DNA from: Microbacterium flavescens
Lineage (GTDB): Bacteria; Actinomycetota; Actinomycetes; Actinomycetales; Microbacteriaceae
Direction: 5' to 3'
Assembly (NCBI RefSeq): GCF_018588945.1
Contig: NZ_JAFIWA010000003.1
Span: 186,001-250,000, forward strand
Length of the DNA stretch: 64,000 nt
Shown here: positions 39,072 through 47,196 of the stretch, one piece after another
Position numbering within the stretch: the stretch's first letter is position 1
How the letters are laid out: each line of letters opens with the position of its first letter
Notes under the pieces: generated by a model
The model's database searches: none
Seen by the model: the letters and a program-made list of their open reading frames with translations, nothing else
What the model was told of the DNA's origin: nothing
Translations under genes and position numbers: made by a program

Positions 39072-40927
39072 TGGCCGGGCGCATCCGGCAGAGCGACGTC
39101 GAAGAGGTCAAGTCCCGCACCAACATCGCCGACATCATCGGCGAGCGCGTGGCGCTCAAGAACGCCGGCGTCGGGGCGATGAAGGGCCTGTGCCCGTTCC
39201 ACGACGAGCGCAGCCCGAGCTTCAATGTGCGTCCGCAAGCGGGTTTCTACCACTGCTTCGGGTGCGGCGAGTCCGGCGACGTGTACTCCTTCCTGACGAA
39301 GATGGACCACGTGTCGTTCACCGAGGCCGTCGAGCGGCTCGCGGGCAAGATCGGCTACACGCTGCACTACGAGGACGGCGGAGCAGCGCCGGAGCACACG
39401 GGTCGCACCCGCCTCTACGCCGCCAACGCCGCGGCCGCGGAGTTCTTCCGCGGCCAGCTCGCGGGCGGCGAGGCCGACACCGCGCGGCGCTTCCTCGGCG
39501 AACGCGGCTTCGACGCGGGTGCGGCCGCGCACTTCGGCGTGGGCTACGCCCCGAAGGGCTGGTCGGGCATGCACTCCGCGCTGAAGGCCCAGGGCTTCAG
39601 CGACGAGGAGCTCACGACCGCCGGCCTGGTCTCCCAGGGGCAGCGCGGCGTGTACGACCGCTTCCGCGGCCGCGTCGTCTGGCCGATCCGCGACGTCACC
39701 GGCCAGGTCATCGGGTTCGGCGCCCGGCGCCTCTACGACGATGACAAGGGGCCGAAGTACCTCAATACGCCGGAGACGACGATCTACAAGAAGGCGCAGG
39801 TGCTCTACGGCCTCGACCTGGCCAAGCGCGACATCTCGCGCGAGCACCGGGTCGTCGTGGTCGAGGGCTACACCGATGTCATGGCGTGCCATCTCGCCGG
39901 GATCACCACGGCCATCGCGACGTGCGGCACGGCCTTCGGCTCCGACCACATCACGGTCCTCCGTCGCGTGATGGGCGACGACTCGACGGCGGGCGAGGTC
40001 GTCTTCACGTTCGACCCGGATGCCGCGGGCCAGAAGGCGGCGCTGCGCGCCTTCGCCGATGCGAAGCGGTTCAACGCCCAGACCTACGTCGCTACCGGCC
40101 CTGAGGGTCTGGACCCCTGCGATCTGCGGCTGCAGCGCGGCGACGGCGCCGTCCGCGGCCTGATCGACACCAAGGTGCCGATGGTGGAGTTCGTGCTCGA
40201 CCAGCGCATCCGCGGCTTCGACCTCACCAGCGTCGAGGGCCGGGTCGGTGCGCTCCGCGCGTCGGCGCCCGCCGTCGCCGAGCTGCGCGACCCGCTGGTG
40301 CAGCCCGAGTACATCCGCGTGCTCGCGCGTCGGCTCGGCATGGACACGGAGGACGTCCGTCGCGAGGTGGAGCGAGCCGGACGCAGCGGCCAGCGCCGCG
40401 ACAGCGCTCAGACAGCCGCGCCGGCCGAGGCCGCCTCCGCAGAGCCGCTCGCGCGCGTGACGGTCGCCTCGCTGCCGCGCACGGCCGACGTGACGCTCGA
40501 GCGCGACGCGCTGATGGGATTCCTCCAGTTCGGGCACCGCATGGATGCCGCGCTCGTCGTGCGTGCGGTCGACCTGGAGTTCCGGCATCCTGCCCTCGAT
40601 GCCGTACGGCAGGCGGTGCAGCAGCACGCGGCGAGCATGCAGCGGCCCGGCTGGGCCGTCGAGGCGATCGGCACCGTCCGCGAGCCCTACCGCTCGCTCG
40701 GTGCCGAGCTGCTCGCGTCGGACTTCCCGGCCCTCGGCGATGCGGCGGCGGTGTCGTCGGCGTCCGACCTCGCCCGTCGCCTGGTGATCCGCTCGCTGGA
40801 CGCGCAGAAGAACGAGCTGCTCGGAGCCATCCAGCGGGTGCCCGCCGCTTCGGAGGAGGGGCGCACCATCCGGCTGAGGCTGCGTGAGCTCGACGCCGAG
40901 CGGCAGCGGCTCGCGAACGAGTCCTGA
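39071..40927 (+). CDS. dnaG: DNA primase
   Basis: 618 aa. The CHC2 zinc finger uses C41, H44, C62 and C65 (CPFHDERS and YHCFGCGESGD). The TOPRIM core has VVVEGYTDVMACH and FDPDAAGQKAA. A Gln/Ala/Glu-rich linker precedes a C-terminal helicase-interaction domain (about residues 480-618). The length is normal for actinobacteria. It is coupled to dgt by a one-base overlap, so primer synthesis and dNTP turnover are co-expressed. Confidence 0.97.
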   Translation: MAGRIRQSDVEEVKSRTNIADIIGERVALKNAGVGAMKGLCPFHDERSPSFNVRPQAGFYHCFGCGESGDVYSFLTKMDHVSFTEAVERLAGKIGYTLHYEDGGAAPEHTGRTRLYAANAAAAEFFRGQLAGGEADTARRFLGERGFDAGAAAHFGVGYAPKGWSGMHSALKAQGFSDEELTTAGLVSQGQRGVYDRFRGRVVWPIRDVTGQVIGFGARRLYDDDKGPKYLNTPETTIYKKAQVLYGLDLAKRDISREHRVVVVEGYTDVMACHLAGITTAIATCGTAFGSDHITVLRRVMGDDSTAGEVVFTFDPDAAGQKAALRAFADAKRFNAQTYVATGPEGLDPCDLRLQRGDGAVRGLIDTKVPMVEFVLDQRIRGFDLTSVEGRVGALRASAPAVAELRDPLVQPEYIRVLARRLGMDTEDVRREVERAGRSGQRRDSAQTAAPAEAASAEPLARVTVASLPRTADVTLERDALMGFLQFGHRMDAALVVRAVDLEFRHPALDAVRQAVQQHAASMQRPGWAVEAIGTVREPYRSLGAELLASDFPALGDAAAVSSASDLARRLVIRSLDAQKNELLGAIQRVPAASEEGRTIRLRLRELDAERQRLANES

Positions 40928-40975
40928 CGCGTTTCGCGGCTGGCGCGGAGCGGACGCGCAGGGCAGGATGAGGAC

Positions 40976-41764
40976 ATGCCTCGACGAAGAGCCGCCGACG
41001 TCGCGATCCGGTCGGTCGACCTGTCCATCGCGCGAGTCGGACGCGGCGGTCCGTCGCAGCGGGTCATCGACGGCGCCACCTTCACCGTCGCGCACGGCGG
41101 GACGCTCGCCGTCATGGGACCGACGGGCGCGGGCAAGTCGAGTCTCGCGGCGGTGCTCGCCGGATCCGACGACTCGAGCCTCGCCGTCATCGGGGGCGAC
41201 GCCGAGGTCGAGGGCATCGGAGTGCGCCGGCCGGGCCGTGCCCACCGGCTGCACACCTTCCTGACCGGCTATCTGCCGCAGGCGGCCGGAGCCGCGCTTC
41301 CCGCCCGGCTCACCGTCGGCGAGGTGATCTCCGAGCCCATCACGAGTCGCGACCGGCGGGTGAACCAGCGCGCTCTGCAGGTGCGGGTCGCGACGCTCCT
41401 CGACGAGATGATGCTGCCCCTCGGCACGGCTGCCAAGTATCCGTACGAACTGAGCGCGGGCATGCGGCAGCGGGTCGCGCTCGCCCGCGCGCTGGTGCTC
41501 CAGCCCAAGGTGCTGATCGCCGACGAGCCGTTCTCGAACATGGACCTCGAGGTTCGCAAGGCGGCGCGCGACGCCATCCTGCGGCGTCGCGGCGACTACG
41601 CGATGTCGGCGCTCGTGGTCACGAATCAGGCCGACGTCGTCCGTGAGCTCGACGCCGACGTCCTGGTGCTCCGGGGAGGTCACACGATCGCGTACGGACA
41701 CGGCACCGACCGCCTGCTCTGGACGCCGAGCGGCGAGGCCGACCACCGCCTGGTCGCCTCCTGA
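40976..41764 (+). CDS. Orphan ABC transporter ATP-binding protein
   Basis: 262 aa nucleotide-binding subunit. Walker A GPTGAGKSS, a Q-loop-region GYLPQAAGAA, signature LSAGMRQRVALARAL (SAGMRQ instead of LSGGQ), Walker B LIADEPFSNMD and the switch segment VVTNQADV with Asn-Gln where His is usual. The layout most resembles peptide/nickel-type ATPases. No permease or binding protein is adjacent, so it must pair with a distant permease or act otherwise. CAGGAT (40964-40969) lies six bases before the ATG. Confidence 0.85.
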   Translation: MPRRRAADVAIRSVDLSIARVGRGGPSQRVIDGATFTVAHGGTLAVMGPTGAGKSSLAAVLAGSDDSSLAVIGGDAEVEGIGVRRPGRAHRLHTFLTGYLPQAAGAALPARLTVGEVISEPITSRDRRVNQRALQVRVATLLDEMMLPLGTAAKYPYELSAGMRQRVALARALVLQPKVLIADEPFSNMDLEVRKAARDAILRRRGDYAMSALVVTNQADVVRELDADVLVLRGGHTIAYGHGTDRLLWTPSGEADHRLVAS

Positions 41765-41790
41765 CGTCACGAGCACCCCTCGGCGTTTGC

Positions 41791-41796
41791 TAATAT
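41791..41796 (+). promoter_or_regulatory. Probable -10 of the tRNA-Asn promoter
   Basis: TAATAT sits 31 bases before the tRNA 5' end, in an AT-rich patch that is rare in this window. No convincing -35 is visible. Confidence 0.5.
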
Positions 41797-41827
41797 GGTG
41801 TGGTTGCCCGCGCGAGCGTGCGACTCT

Positions 41828-41900
41828 TCCTCCATAGCTCAATTGGCAGAGCAATCGGCTGTTAACCGATAGGTTCTTGGTTCGAGTCCAAGTGGGGGAG
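41828..41900 (+). tRNA. tRNA-Asn (GTT)
   Basis: Full cloverleaf of 73 nt: acceptor TCCTCCA with TGGGGGA (one T-G wobble), anticodon loop CTGTTAA giving anticodon GTT, T-arm CTTGG/TTCGAGT/CCAAG, discriminator G. The CCA end is not encoded. Confidence 0.96.
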
Positions 41901-41901
41901 C

Positions 41902-41933
41902 GAACGGCTCCGGGCTCCACCCCGGGGCCGTTC
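41902..41933. terminator. Terminator after tRNA-Asn
   Basis: A 13-bp stem with one T-G wobble (GAACGGCTCCGGG with CCCGGGGCCGTTC) starts two bases after the tRNA. It lies between the tRNA and the converging def gene and may serve both. Confidence 0.82.
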
Positions 41934-41967
41934 TTGTACGTGCGGAGTATGTGCGGCGACCCTGCGG

Positions 41968-42534
41968 TCAGGCGTCGATGTCGTCGACGCCGGGCGTCCA
42001 GGCGTGCCCCGGCCGGCCCCAACCCCGCTTGCGCGCGATCTTCTGCGCCGTCTTCCAGTCGTTGTCGCCGAGCCGGTCGACATAGAGGATGCCGTCGAGG
42101 TGATCGAACTCGTGCTGCATGATGCGTGCCCGCCAGCCGTCGACCCGGATGCTCACGGGCTGCCCCTCGAGATCCGTTCCGGTCACGAGCACCTCGTCGG
42201 AGCGTCGCAGCGGGAACCGCTCGCCCGGGAAGGACAGGCACCCCTCGGACTCCTCATCGGGATCGGGGTCGCCGGGCTCGAGCGGGCGCATCCACAGCTC
42301 TGGGTTGATGACGACTCCACGCCACGGGGCGCCGTCGTCGTCGGTGTACGAGTACGTGTAGAGGCGCAGGGCCACGCCGACCTGCGGTCCCGCGAGGCCG
42401 ACGCCGGGCGCGGCATCCATCGTCTCGAACATGTCCGCCACCAGCGTGCGGATCTCGTCCGTGATCTCGTCGATCGTCACGGCGGGCGCGTGAAGGACGG
42501 GATCACCCATGATGCGAATCGGCAGAACGGCCAC
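41968..42534 (-). CDS. def: Peptide deformylase
   Basis: 188 aa. Motif I GVGLAGPQVG, motif II EGCLSFPGE (metal Cys99) and motif III QHEFDHLDG (H141, catalytic E142, H145) are intact. It removes the N-formyl group from nascent proteins. The GTG start is six bases after TAGGCT (42541-42546, minus), a leaderless gene divergent from the transporter at 42577. Confidence 0.97.
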   Translation of the reverse strand: MAVLPIRIMGDPVLHAPAVTIDEITDEIRTLVADMFETMDAAPGVGLAGPQVGVALRLYTYSYTDDDGAPWRGVVINPELWMRPLEPGDPDPDEESEGCLSFPGERFPLRRSDEVLVTGTDLEGQPVSIRVDGWRARIMQHEFDHLDGILYVDRLGDNDWKTAQKIARKRGWGRPGHAWTPGVDDIDA

Positions 42535-42576
42535 GCCTTGAGCCTACCGAGAGGCGGTGGCGGCTAGTGTCGACGT
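42535..42576. promoter_or_regulatory. Second compact divergent leaderless promoter pair
   Basis: This 42-base spacer between def (minus) and the NIPA-like gene (plus) has TAGGCT (42541-42546) and TAGTGT (42565-42570), each six bases from its GTG. It has the same total length and geometry as the dedA/pabB spacer. Confidence 0.6.
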
Positions 42577-43656
42577 GTGGTGTGGATGGCGGACGAGCTG
42601 CAGGACGTGGGCGACCAGCTGGTCGGCGCGTTCCAGAATCCAGCCCTCCTCGTCGGCATCCCCCTGGCCCTCCTCGGCGCCGTTTTCATGTCGTTCGGCG
42701 CCCAGTACCAGCACCGGGGCGTGACGAAGGTCGAGAAGCTCACCGGCTCCACCGGCAGCGGCGGACTGAACTTCCAGCACCTGCTGAAACTGCTGTCGCG
42801 GCCCTCGTGGGTGCTCGGAACGCTCATGCTGGGCCTGGCCATCGTGTGCCAGCTGTCCGCGCTCGCGGTGGCGCCGCTCATCGTCGTCCAGCCGCTCGGA
42901 GCGATCGCGCTGGTGATCACGACCCTCCTGAACGCCCAGATCAGCGGTCACCGGCCGACGAAGCGGTCTCTCATCGCGATCGGCTCGTGCGTCGGCGGCA
43001 TCTTCGTGTTCGTGACGATCGCCGCGCTCTTCGCCACCGAGAAGCCGGTCACGAACGGTCAGATCATCACGATCCTCGTGATCTTCGCCGTCGTGACGCT
43101 CCTGCTGGGTGCGCTGTGGATGTGGCGGCGTCTCAAGATGGGCGCCCTGTTCTACATCTCCGCCGCCGGAGTTATGTACGGGTTCGTGGCGACGCTGGCG
43201 AAGGTCATCATCGAGCGGATCAAGACCGGCGACTTCGAGTGGCTCACCCTCACCTGCCTCGTGGCCCTCATCCTCGGCGCGGTCATCGGGGCGTACTTCG
43301 TGCAGACGGCGTACTCCTCCGGCCCGCCCGACCTCGTCATCGCAGGCCTGACCGTGATCGACCCCATCGTCGCGATCCTCATCGGCCTCACGATCCTCGG
43401 CGAGGCGAGCGGCGCTCCGGTATGGGTGTACCTCGCCTTCACGGTGGTCGGCGCGATCGCGGTGTGGGGAGTGTTCCAGCTCGCGCGGTATCACCCGCAG
43501 ATCCTGAGCGACAGCCAGGAGCTGCCGATCCGGCGGGGGAGCGAGCCCGGTGCCGACGCGACGCAGCCGATGACCGGATCCATCCGCGTGACCGAGGCGG
43601 TCGCCAAGGTCTGGCCCGATCCGCCCGTCAAGGACAAGGACGACCGGCGGAGCTGA
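42577..43656 (+). CDS. DMT superfamily transporter (NIPA Mg2+ transporter-like)
   Basis: 359 aa with about nine hydrophobic helices typical of DMT/EamA-type carriers, e.g. VGIPLALLGAVFMSFGAQYQ, ALAVAPLIVVQPLGAIALVI and LVIAGLTVIDPIVAILIGLTI. The sequence pattern is closest to the NIPA-like group; substrate unproven. The C-terminal 50 residues are charged and soluble. The GTG at 42577 fits the leaderless promoter; an ATG at 42586 is possible. Confidence 0.83.
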   Translation: MVWMADELQDVGDQLVGAFQNPALLVGIPLALLGAVFMSFGAQYQHRGVTKVEKLTGSTGSGGLNFQHLLKLLSRPSWVLGTLMLGLAIVCQLSALAVAPLIVVQPLGAIALVITTLLNAQISGHRPTKRSLIAIGSCVGGIFVFVTIAALFATEKPVTNGQIITILVIFAVVTLLLGALWMWRRLKMGALFYISAAGVMYGFVATLAKVIIERIKTGDFEWLTLTCLVALILGAVIGAYFVQTAYSSGPPDLVIAGLTVIDPIVAILIGLTILGEASGAPVWVYLAFTVVGAIAVWGVFQLARYHPQILSDSQELPIRRGSEPGADATQPMTGSIRVTEAVAKVWPDPPVKDKDDRRS

Positions 43657-43950
43657 TCACTCGGGGTCGTCGACGCGGATGATGAGGCGGCCGTCTTCGA
43701 TGCGGCCCTTGTCGCCCGGGGTCGGCGCCGGTGCCGGCAGCTCGACCGCGGCCTCCCAGTCGGCGTGAGCGTCTTCAGCCGAGGGCCGCCAGACGGCGTC
43801 GAACCCGGAGCCCACGCCGGCGAGGGATCCGCCGGCGGAGCCGTCGAGCTGCTTGCGCAGATGGTCGCGCTTGAGGCGGGGTGCGAGGGCGACGAGCGCG
43901 ACGGTGGCGACGACGACCGCAACGACCACCATCCACCCGATCGGATCCAC
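43657..43950 (-). CDS. Small single-pass membrane protein, unknown
   Basis: 97 aa. One N-terminal helix (WMVVVAVVVATVALVALAP) is followed by a short basic stretch (RLKRDHLRKQ) and an acidic Pro-rich tail ending in GRLIIRVDD. Topology: N-out, C-in by the positive-inside rule. No family recognised. It lies downstream of the CAT-anticodon tRNA and its terminator. Confidence 0.65.
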   Translation of the reverse strand: MDPIGWMVVVAVVVATVALVALAPRLKRDHLRKQLDGSAGGSLAGVGSGFDAVWRPSAEDAHADWEAAVELPAPAPTPGDKGRIEDGRLIIRVDDPE

Positions 43951-43985
43951 GCAGCGATTCTCCCACGATCACTCCGCGCAGACGA

Positions 43986-44016
43986 CGGAAGGGGCCACCC
44001 TGCGGGGCCCCTTCCG
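43986..44016 (-). terminator. Terminator of the CAT-anticodon tRNA
   Basis: A perfect 11-bp stem (CGGAAGGGGCC with GGCCCCTTCCG) with a nine-base loop begins six bases past the tRNA 3' end on the minus strand. Confidence 0.8.
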
Positions 44017-44021
44017 CGACG

Positions 44022-44095
44022 TAGGGCGGGTGGGACTTGAACCCACGATCGTCGGGTTATGAGCCCGCTGCCTTGACCAGCTTGGCCACCGCCCC
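44022..44095 (-). tRNA. tRNA-Met (CAT anticodon), atypical
   Basis: A 74-nt cloverleaf: acceptor GGGGCGG with CCGCCCT, D-stem GCC/GGC, anticodon loop CTCATAA, T-arm GTGGG/TTCAAGT/CCCAC, discriminator A, no encoded CCA. The anticodon stem carries three consecutive G-C pairs (GGG/CCC), an initiator hallmark, but C11-G24 is elongator-like and the 1-72 pair is a G-T wobble. Elongator Met is the default call; tRNA-Ile read via lysidine is also possible with this anticodon. Confidence 0.85.
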
Positions 44096-44108
44096 CTGCG
44101 CACCGAGC

Positions 44109-46130
44109 CTAACGCCCGGACACCTTGTTCATCGCGACGCCGATGTAGGAGTACTTCACGAAGACCTCCGACGCGATCCCGGCCTCTTCCAGCAGACCCT
44201 GGACCGCGGTGAGCATGTAGCTCGAGTCCCAGCCCATGTAGAGCCAGGTGTCGTCGTCCAGACGGTCCCACTGCCCGTTCCACGACTGCGCGGTGTACAC
44301 GGGCCCGCCATGCCGCCCGCTGTAGGCGACGACGGCCGGACGCGCGTCCGCCCACAGGCGCTTGAAGATGCGGTTGAAGAGGTACTTCACGTCGGGCACC
44401 TCCCAGTGCTCGCCGCGGTATTCGACGTAGTCCCACTCGCGCTCCCAGCCGCGAGGCCAGCCGCGCCGGTGGACGGCGTCGAGGATGGGAGTGAGCCCGT
44501 CGTCGTCGATGAGGGTCGCTCCCGGCCGGGCCCAGATCTCGACGAAGCGCTGACCGAGGCTGGCCGAGCGCGCGGCGATCGCCGCCGTCCCCCATGCCTC
44601 GTGCTGCGCGAGCTCGAGGTTGAGCGCGACGTCGCTGCGCCCGTACAGCGCCCGCTTCTCCGGGAACGAGGCGTCGAACGCCCGGACCGAGAGCTCCTCC
44701 TCGAGGAGCGTCAGGTTGCCGAGGGTCGCGGCCAGCGCGCGGTGGCTGTTCTGCTCGTCCTCGCTGTATTCGGACCAGGGCCGGACCCCGTCGCCTGACC
44801 AGGCGTCGGAGGGCGCCGGCGGGAAGACATGCTCGACATCGAGCCCGGTAAGGCCGTCGACGCCCGCGAGGCGGCCGAGCACGTATCCCGGATGGGGGAG
44901 CTCGGAGTACTTGAGGGCGGCGCGGATCCGCTCGTCGGAGGGCGTGATGCGCGAGATCGCAGTGACGAGGGCGTTCTCGCCGTCCTCGCGGGCGCGGCAG
45001 AGGCGGGCGACGAGCCGGTCGTTGCTCAGCCCCACGACCGTGCGACGCAGGAGCAGCGTCTGAAGGTGCTCCAGTGTGCGGACGAGGTCCGTCTTCTCGA
45101 TCGCGCCGTGCCTCCAGTCCCGGTACGCGCGCAGGACGAGCGGGTAGACGGCCGACCCGAAGGTGCCGATGTAGCCGAGGTGACGCGAGATCGCGGCATC
45201 CGGCTCCGTCGACGGATCGAGCAGGACTCGATAGATCTCGGCGTACTCGCGCCACTGGGCCGCGTGGCGGCGCAGATCGCCGATCTCGAGCCGCGGGAAG
45301 ACCTGGCGGAAGGTGTCGTAGACGCCGCGACCGCGGGCGACGACGACTTCACGGCCGGTCGTCATGATGAGGTACTGGCGCCAGAACTCGCCGATCGCGT
45401 CGCTGGTGCTGAGCTCGATGGGGAGCCAGTACTCGGACTCGATCTCGCGCTGCTCGTCGTGCGAGAGCCCCATCAGGACGTAGTTGTGGATGAGCTCGTG
45501 GTCGCGCAGGGGCTCGCCCGTGGAGTTCAGGCTCTCGAAGATCTGCTGCGCGTTCGCGCCGGTGCGGAGCGTGATCGCGACGTGCTCCAGCTTCTGCAGT
45601 CCGCGCCAGATGTGCGGTGCCTCGTCGGCGCTGATCTGACTGCGGAAGAAGGCGTAGTTGTCGTCGAAGCGCGAGTCGCGCGTCCCGTCGTCCGCGTCGC
45701 GGCGGTCGAGGACGACACGTTCGAACACGTCCGCCCACGCGCGGTGGGGGCGGAGCTTGGTCGCACCGTCGTCGTGGGGATGCACCAGCACCCGGGCGAG
45801 CTCGGCAGCCATGCCGGGGTCGGTGTCGCGGACGGTGTGCTGGAGGGCGGCGACGAGCAGCATGAGCGTCGTGATCCGCTGCTGACCGTCGATGAGGACG
45901 AGCTCGGGGTGCTCGCCGGCCGTCGTGGACGACAGGATCGACCCGATGAAGTGCATCTGGCGGTCGTCGAGGTCGGCGACGGCGCGGATATCGGACAGCA
46001 GCTGCTCGCAGGCGCCGATGTCCCAGCGGTACTGCCGCTGGTAGACGGGGACGACGACGGTCCAATCGCCTGCCGAGAGCCAGCGGATGGTGTTGACCGC
46101 GGTGGCATCGACATTCGTGGCACTGACCAT
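44109..46130 (-). CDS. DUF262/DUF1524 protein (GmrSD-like, putative defence nuclease)
   Basis: 673 aa. The N-terminal DUF262 region shows VPVYQRQYRWD and LIDGQQRITTLMLL, the ParB-like NTPase motif of GmrS-type proteins. About residues 430-520 form a DUF1524 HNH-like domain: DVEHVFPPAPSDAW, LGNLTLLEEEL and a distal IAARSASLGQRFVEIW. A C-terminal tail of about 145 residues (VEYRGEHWEVPDVKYLFNRIFKRLW) is not assigned. Single-chain members act as modification-dependent (type IV) restriction factors; some are unproven. The start at 46130 has GAAGGAG upstream; a GTG at 46187 is possible. Confidence 0.85.
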   Translation of the reverse strand: MVSATNVDATAVNTIRWLSAGDWTVVVPVYQRQYRWDIGACEQLLSDIRAVADLDDRQMHFIGSILSSTTAGEHPELVLIDGQQRITTLMLLVAALQHTVRDTDPGMAAELARVLVHPHDDGATKLRPHRAWADVFERVVLDRRDADDGTRDSRFDDNYAFFRSQISADEAPHIWRGLQKLEHVAITLRTGANAQQIFESLNSTGEPLRDHELIHNYVLMGLSHDEQREIESEYWLPIELSTSDAIGEFWRQYLIMTTGREVVVARGRGVYDTFRQVFPRLEIGDLRRHAAQWREYAEIYRVLLDPSTEPDAAISRHLGYIGTFGSAVYPLVLRAYRDWRHGAIEKTDLVRTLEHLQTLLLRRTVVGLSNDRLVARLCRAREDGENALVTAISRITPSDERIRAALKYSELPHPGYVLGRLAGVDGLTGLDVEHVFPPAPSDAWSGDGVRPWSEYSEDEQNSHRALAATLGNLTLLEEELSVRAFDASFPEKRALYGRSDVALNLELAQHEAWGTAAIAARSASLGQRFVEIWARPGATLIDDDGLTPILDAVHRRGWPRGWEREWDYVEYRGEHWEVPDVKYLFNRIFKRLWADARPAVVAYSGRHGGPVYTAQSWNGQWDRLDDDTWLYMGWDSSYMLTAVQGLLEEAGIASEVFVKYSYIGVAMNKVSGR

Positions 46131-46276
46131 CGCCCGGGTACGCTCCTTCGAAGCTGTCGTCGGCGCCGGCCGCGAGCCGCTGGACACGCCGTTCTCGAGT
46201 CTAATCGACCGGTCGCCGCGGGCCGGGAGGAGGCATCCGGTTATTCACGGTCCTGCCCAGCGGGCGTCCGATCGCT

Positions 46277-46295
46277 CCAAGGTAGGCTTGCCTAA
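46277..46295 (+). promoter_or_regulatory. Candidate DtxR/IdeR iron box
   Basis: Read on the minus strand the site begins TTAGGCAAGCCTACC; it contains the inverted core TAGGC-TT-GCCTA (46283-46294). By eye it matches about 14 of 19 positions of the degenerate IdeR consensus (TWAGGTWAGSCTWACCTWA). It lies about 50 bases before the start of the putative oxygenase gene. Confidence 0.6.
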
Positions 46296-46346
46296 GTTGG
46301 GCCTGTTAAAACGTGCTGGCCCGCTGACCGAAAGGCAAGATCCGTC

Positions 46347-47120
46347 ATGGGTTACATCAAGTCCGCCGCTCTCGAAGAGACCGGCTATGTCGTCCTCGAC
46401 CGCTACAACCAGGAGCTCGACCCCAAGGAGTGGCTCGACATCGAGTACAACGACTGGAAGTCGTCGGGCGACACCCGCTTCGCGCCGCTCGCCAGTGCAT
46501 TCGGCGAGATCGAGTGCAACGGCTTCTGGAACCACAAGCCGCCGCGCACCGACAAGGACGGCGTGTGGATCGAGTCGCAGGTCGAGAAGGCGCCCAACCT
46601 CGCGCGTCGCGCGCAGGAGCCGGGTGCGAACGTCGGCCGCTGCCGCGTCATCGAGCTGCAGCCCACCCCGTACGGCGAGTGCCTCTACAACCTCCACCAG
46701 GACGACAACAACCGCCTGAACCCCGACGGCACCGGCTGGGTCGTGCGCGGATTCTTCAACCTGACCGACGACAAGGACAGCTTCTTCGTCCTGCGTGAGA
46801 ACCGCACCGACCCCGAGGGCGAAGTGCGCATCGCGCTTCCCGCCGGAGCGCAGCTGATCATCGACACGCAGCGCCTGTGGCACGCCGCCACCCACGTGGG
46901 CGACGAGCCGCGCTACTGTCTCATCACGTCGTGGACCTCGGGCCCGGAGCTCGACGCGTACATCGAGAAGTACAACGGCGTGAACAAGGCCGAGAGCGTC
47001 GAGGTGCCTCAGGACGTCCTTGAGGCCGGCTACGCCGAGCAGGCCCGCAGGGATGCCGCGCGCGCCGCGTACTACGCCGCCAAGGGGCAGACCGCGGTCA
47101 ACGTCATGAGCGAGGCGTGA
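46347..47120 (+). CDS. Putative Fe(II)/2-oxoglutarate-dependent oxygenase-like protein
   Basis: 257 aa, cytosolic, with no name I can assign. The order H117-Q-D119 (NLHQDD), then H179 (RLWHAATH) and R189 (DEPRYCLITSW) fits the H-x-D...H facial triad plus the 2-oxoglutarate-binding Arg, with typical spacing. The surrounding GWVVRGFFNLTDDKDSFFVL and GAQLIIDTQRLWHA segments fit a double-stranded beta-helix. The C-terminal 50 residues are helical and Ala-rich. The gene stands alone between an iron-box-like site and a strong terminator, so iron-dependent control is likely. Oxygenase activity is inference. Confidence 0.6.
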   Translation: MGYIKSAALEETGYVVLDRYNQELDPKEWLDIEYNDWKSSGDTRFAPLASAFGEIECNGFWNHKPPRTDKDGVWIESQVEKAPNLARRAQEPGANVGRCRVIELQPTPYGECLYNLHQDDNNRLNPDGTGWVVRGFFNLTDDKDSFFVLRENRTDPEGEVRIALPAGAQLIIDTQRLWHAATHVGDEPRYCLITSWTSGPELDAYIEKYNGVNKAESVEVPQDVLEAGYAEQARRDAARAAYYAAKGQTAVNVMSEA

Positions 47121-47137
47121 CCCGCTGATCCTCCTCG

Positions 47138-47169
47138 CGAAGGCCCCGGCTCCCGAGCCGGGGCCTTCG
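47138..47169 (+). terminator. Terminator after the putative oxygenase gene
   Basis: A perfect 15-bp inverted repeat (CGAAGGCCCCGGCTC with GAGCCGGGGCCTTCG) separated by two bases, so the hairpin loop forms by opening the top pairs. It is followed by TCGTCG. Confidence 0.88.
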
Positions 47170-47196
47170 TCGTCGAGCGGATGCCGCGACACGGCC

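Noticed and set aside
38972..42241. 1089-codon minus-strand frame
   Set aside because: It runs through dgt, dnaG, the ABC gene, tRNA-Asn and part of def; its Arg/His/Val-rich translation resembles no protein.
44022..46346. Integrated island at the CAT-anticodon tRNA
   Set aside because: I saw no integrase and no repeat of the tRNA 3' end downstream, and base composition is like the flanks.
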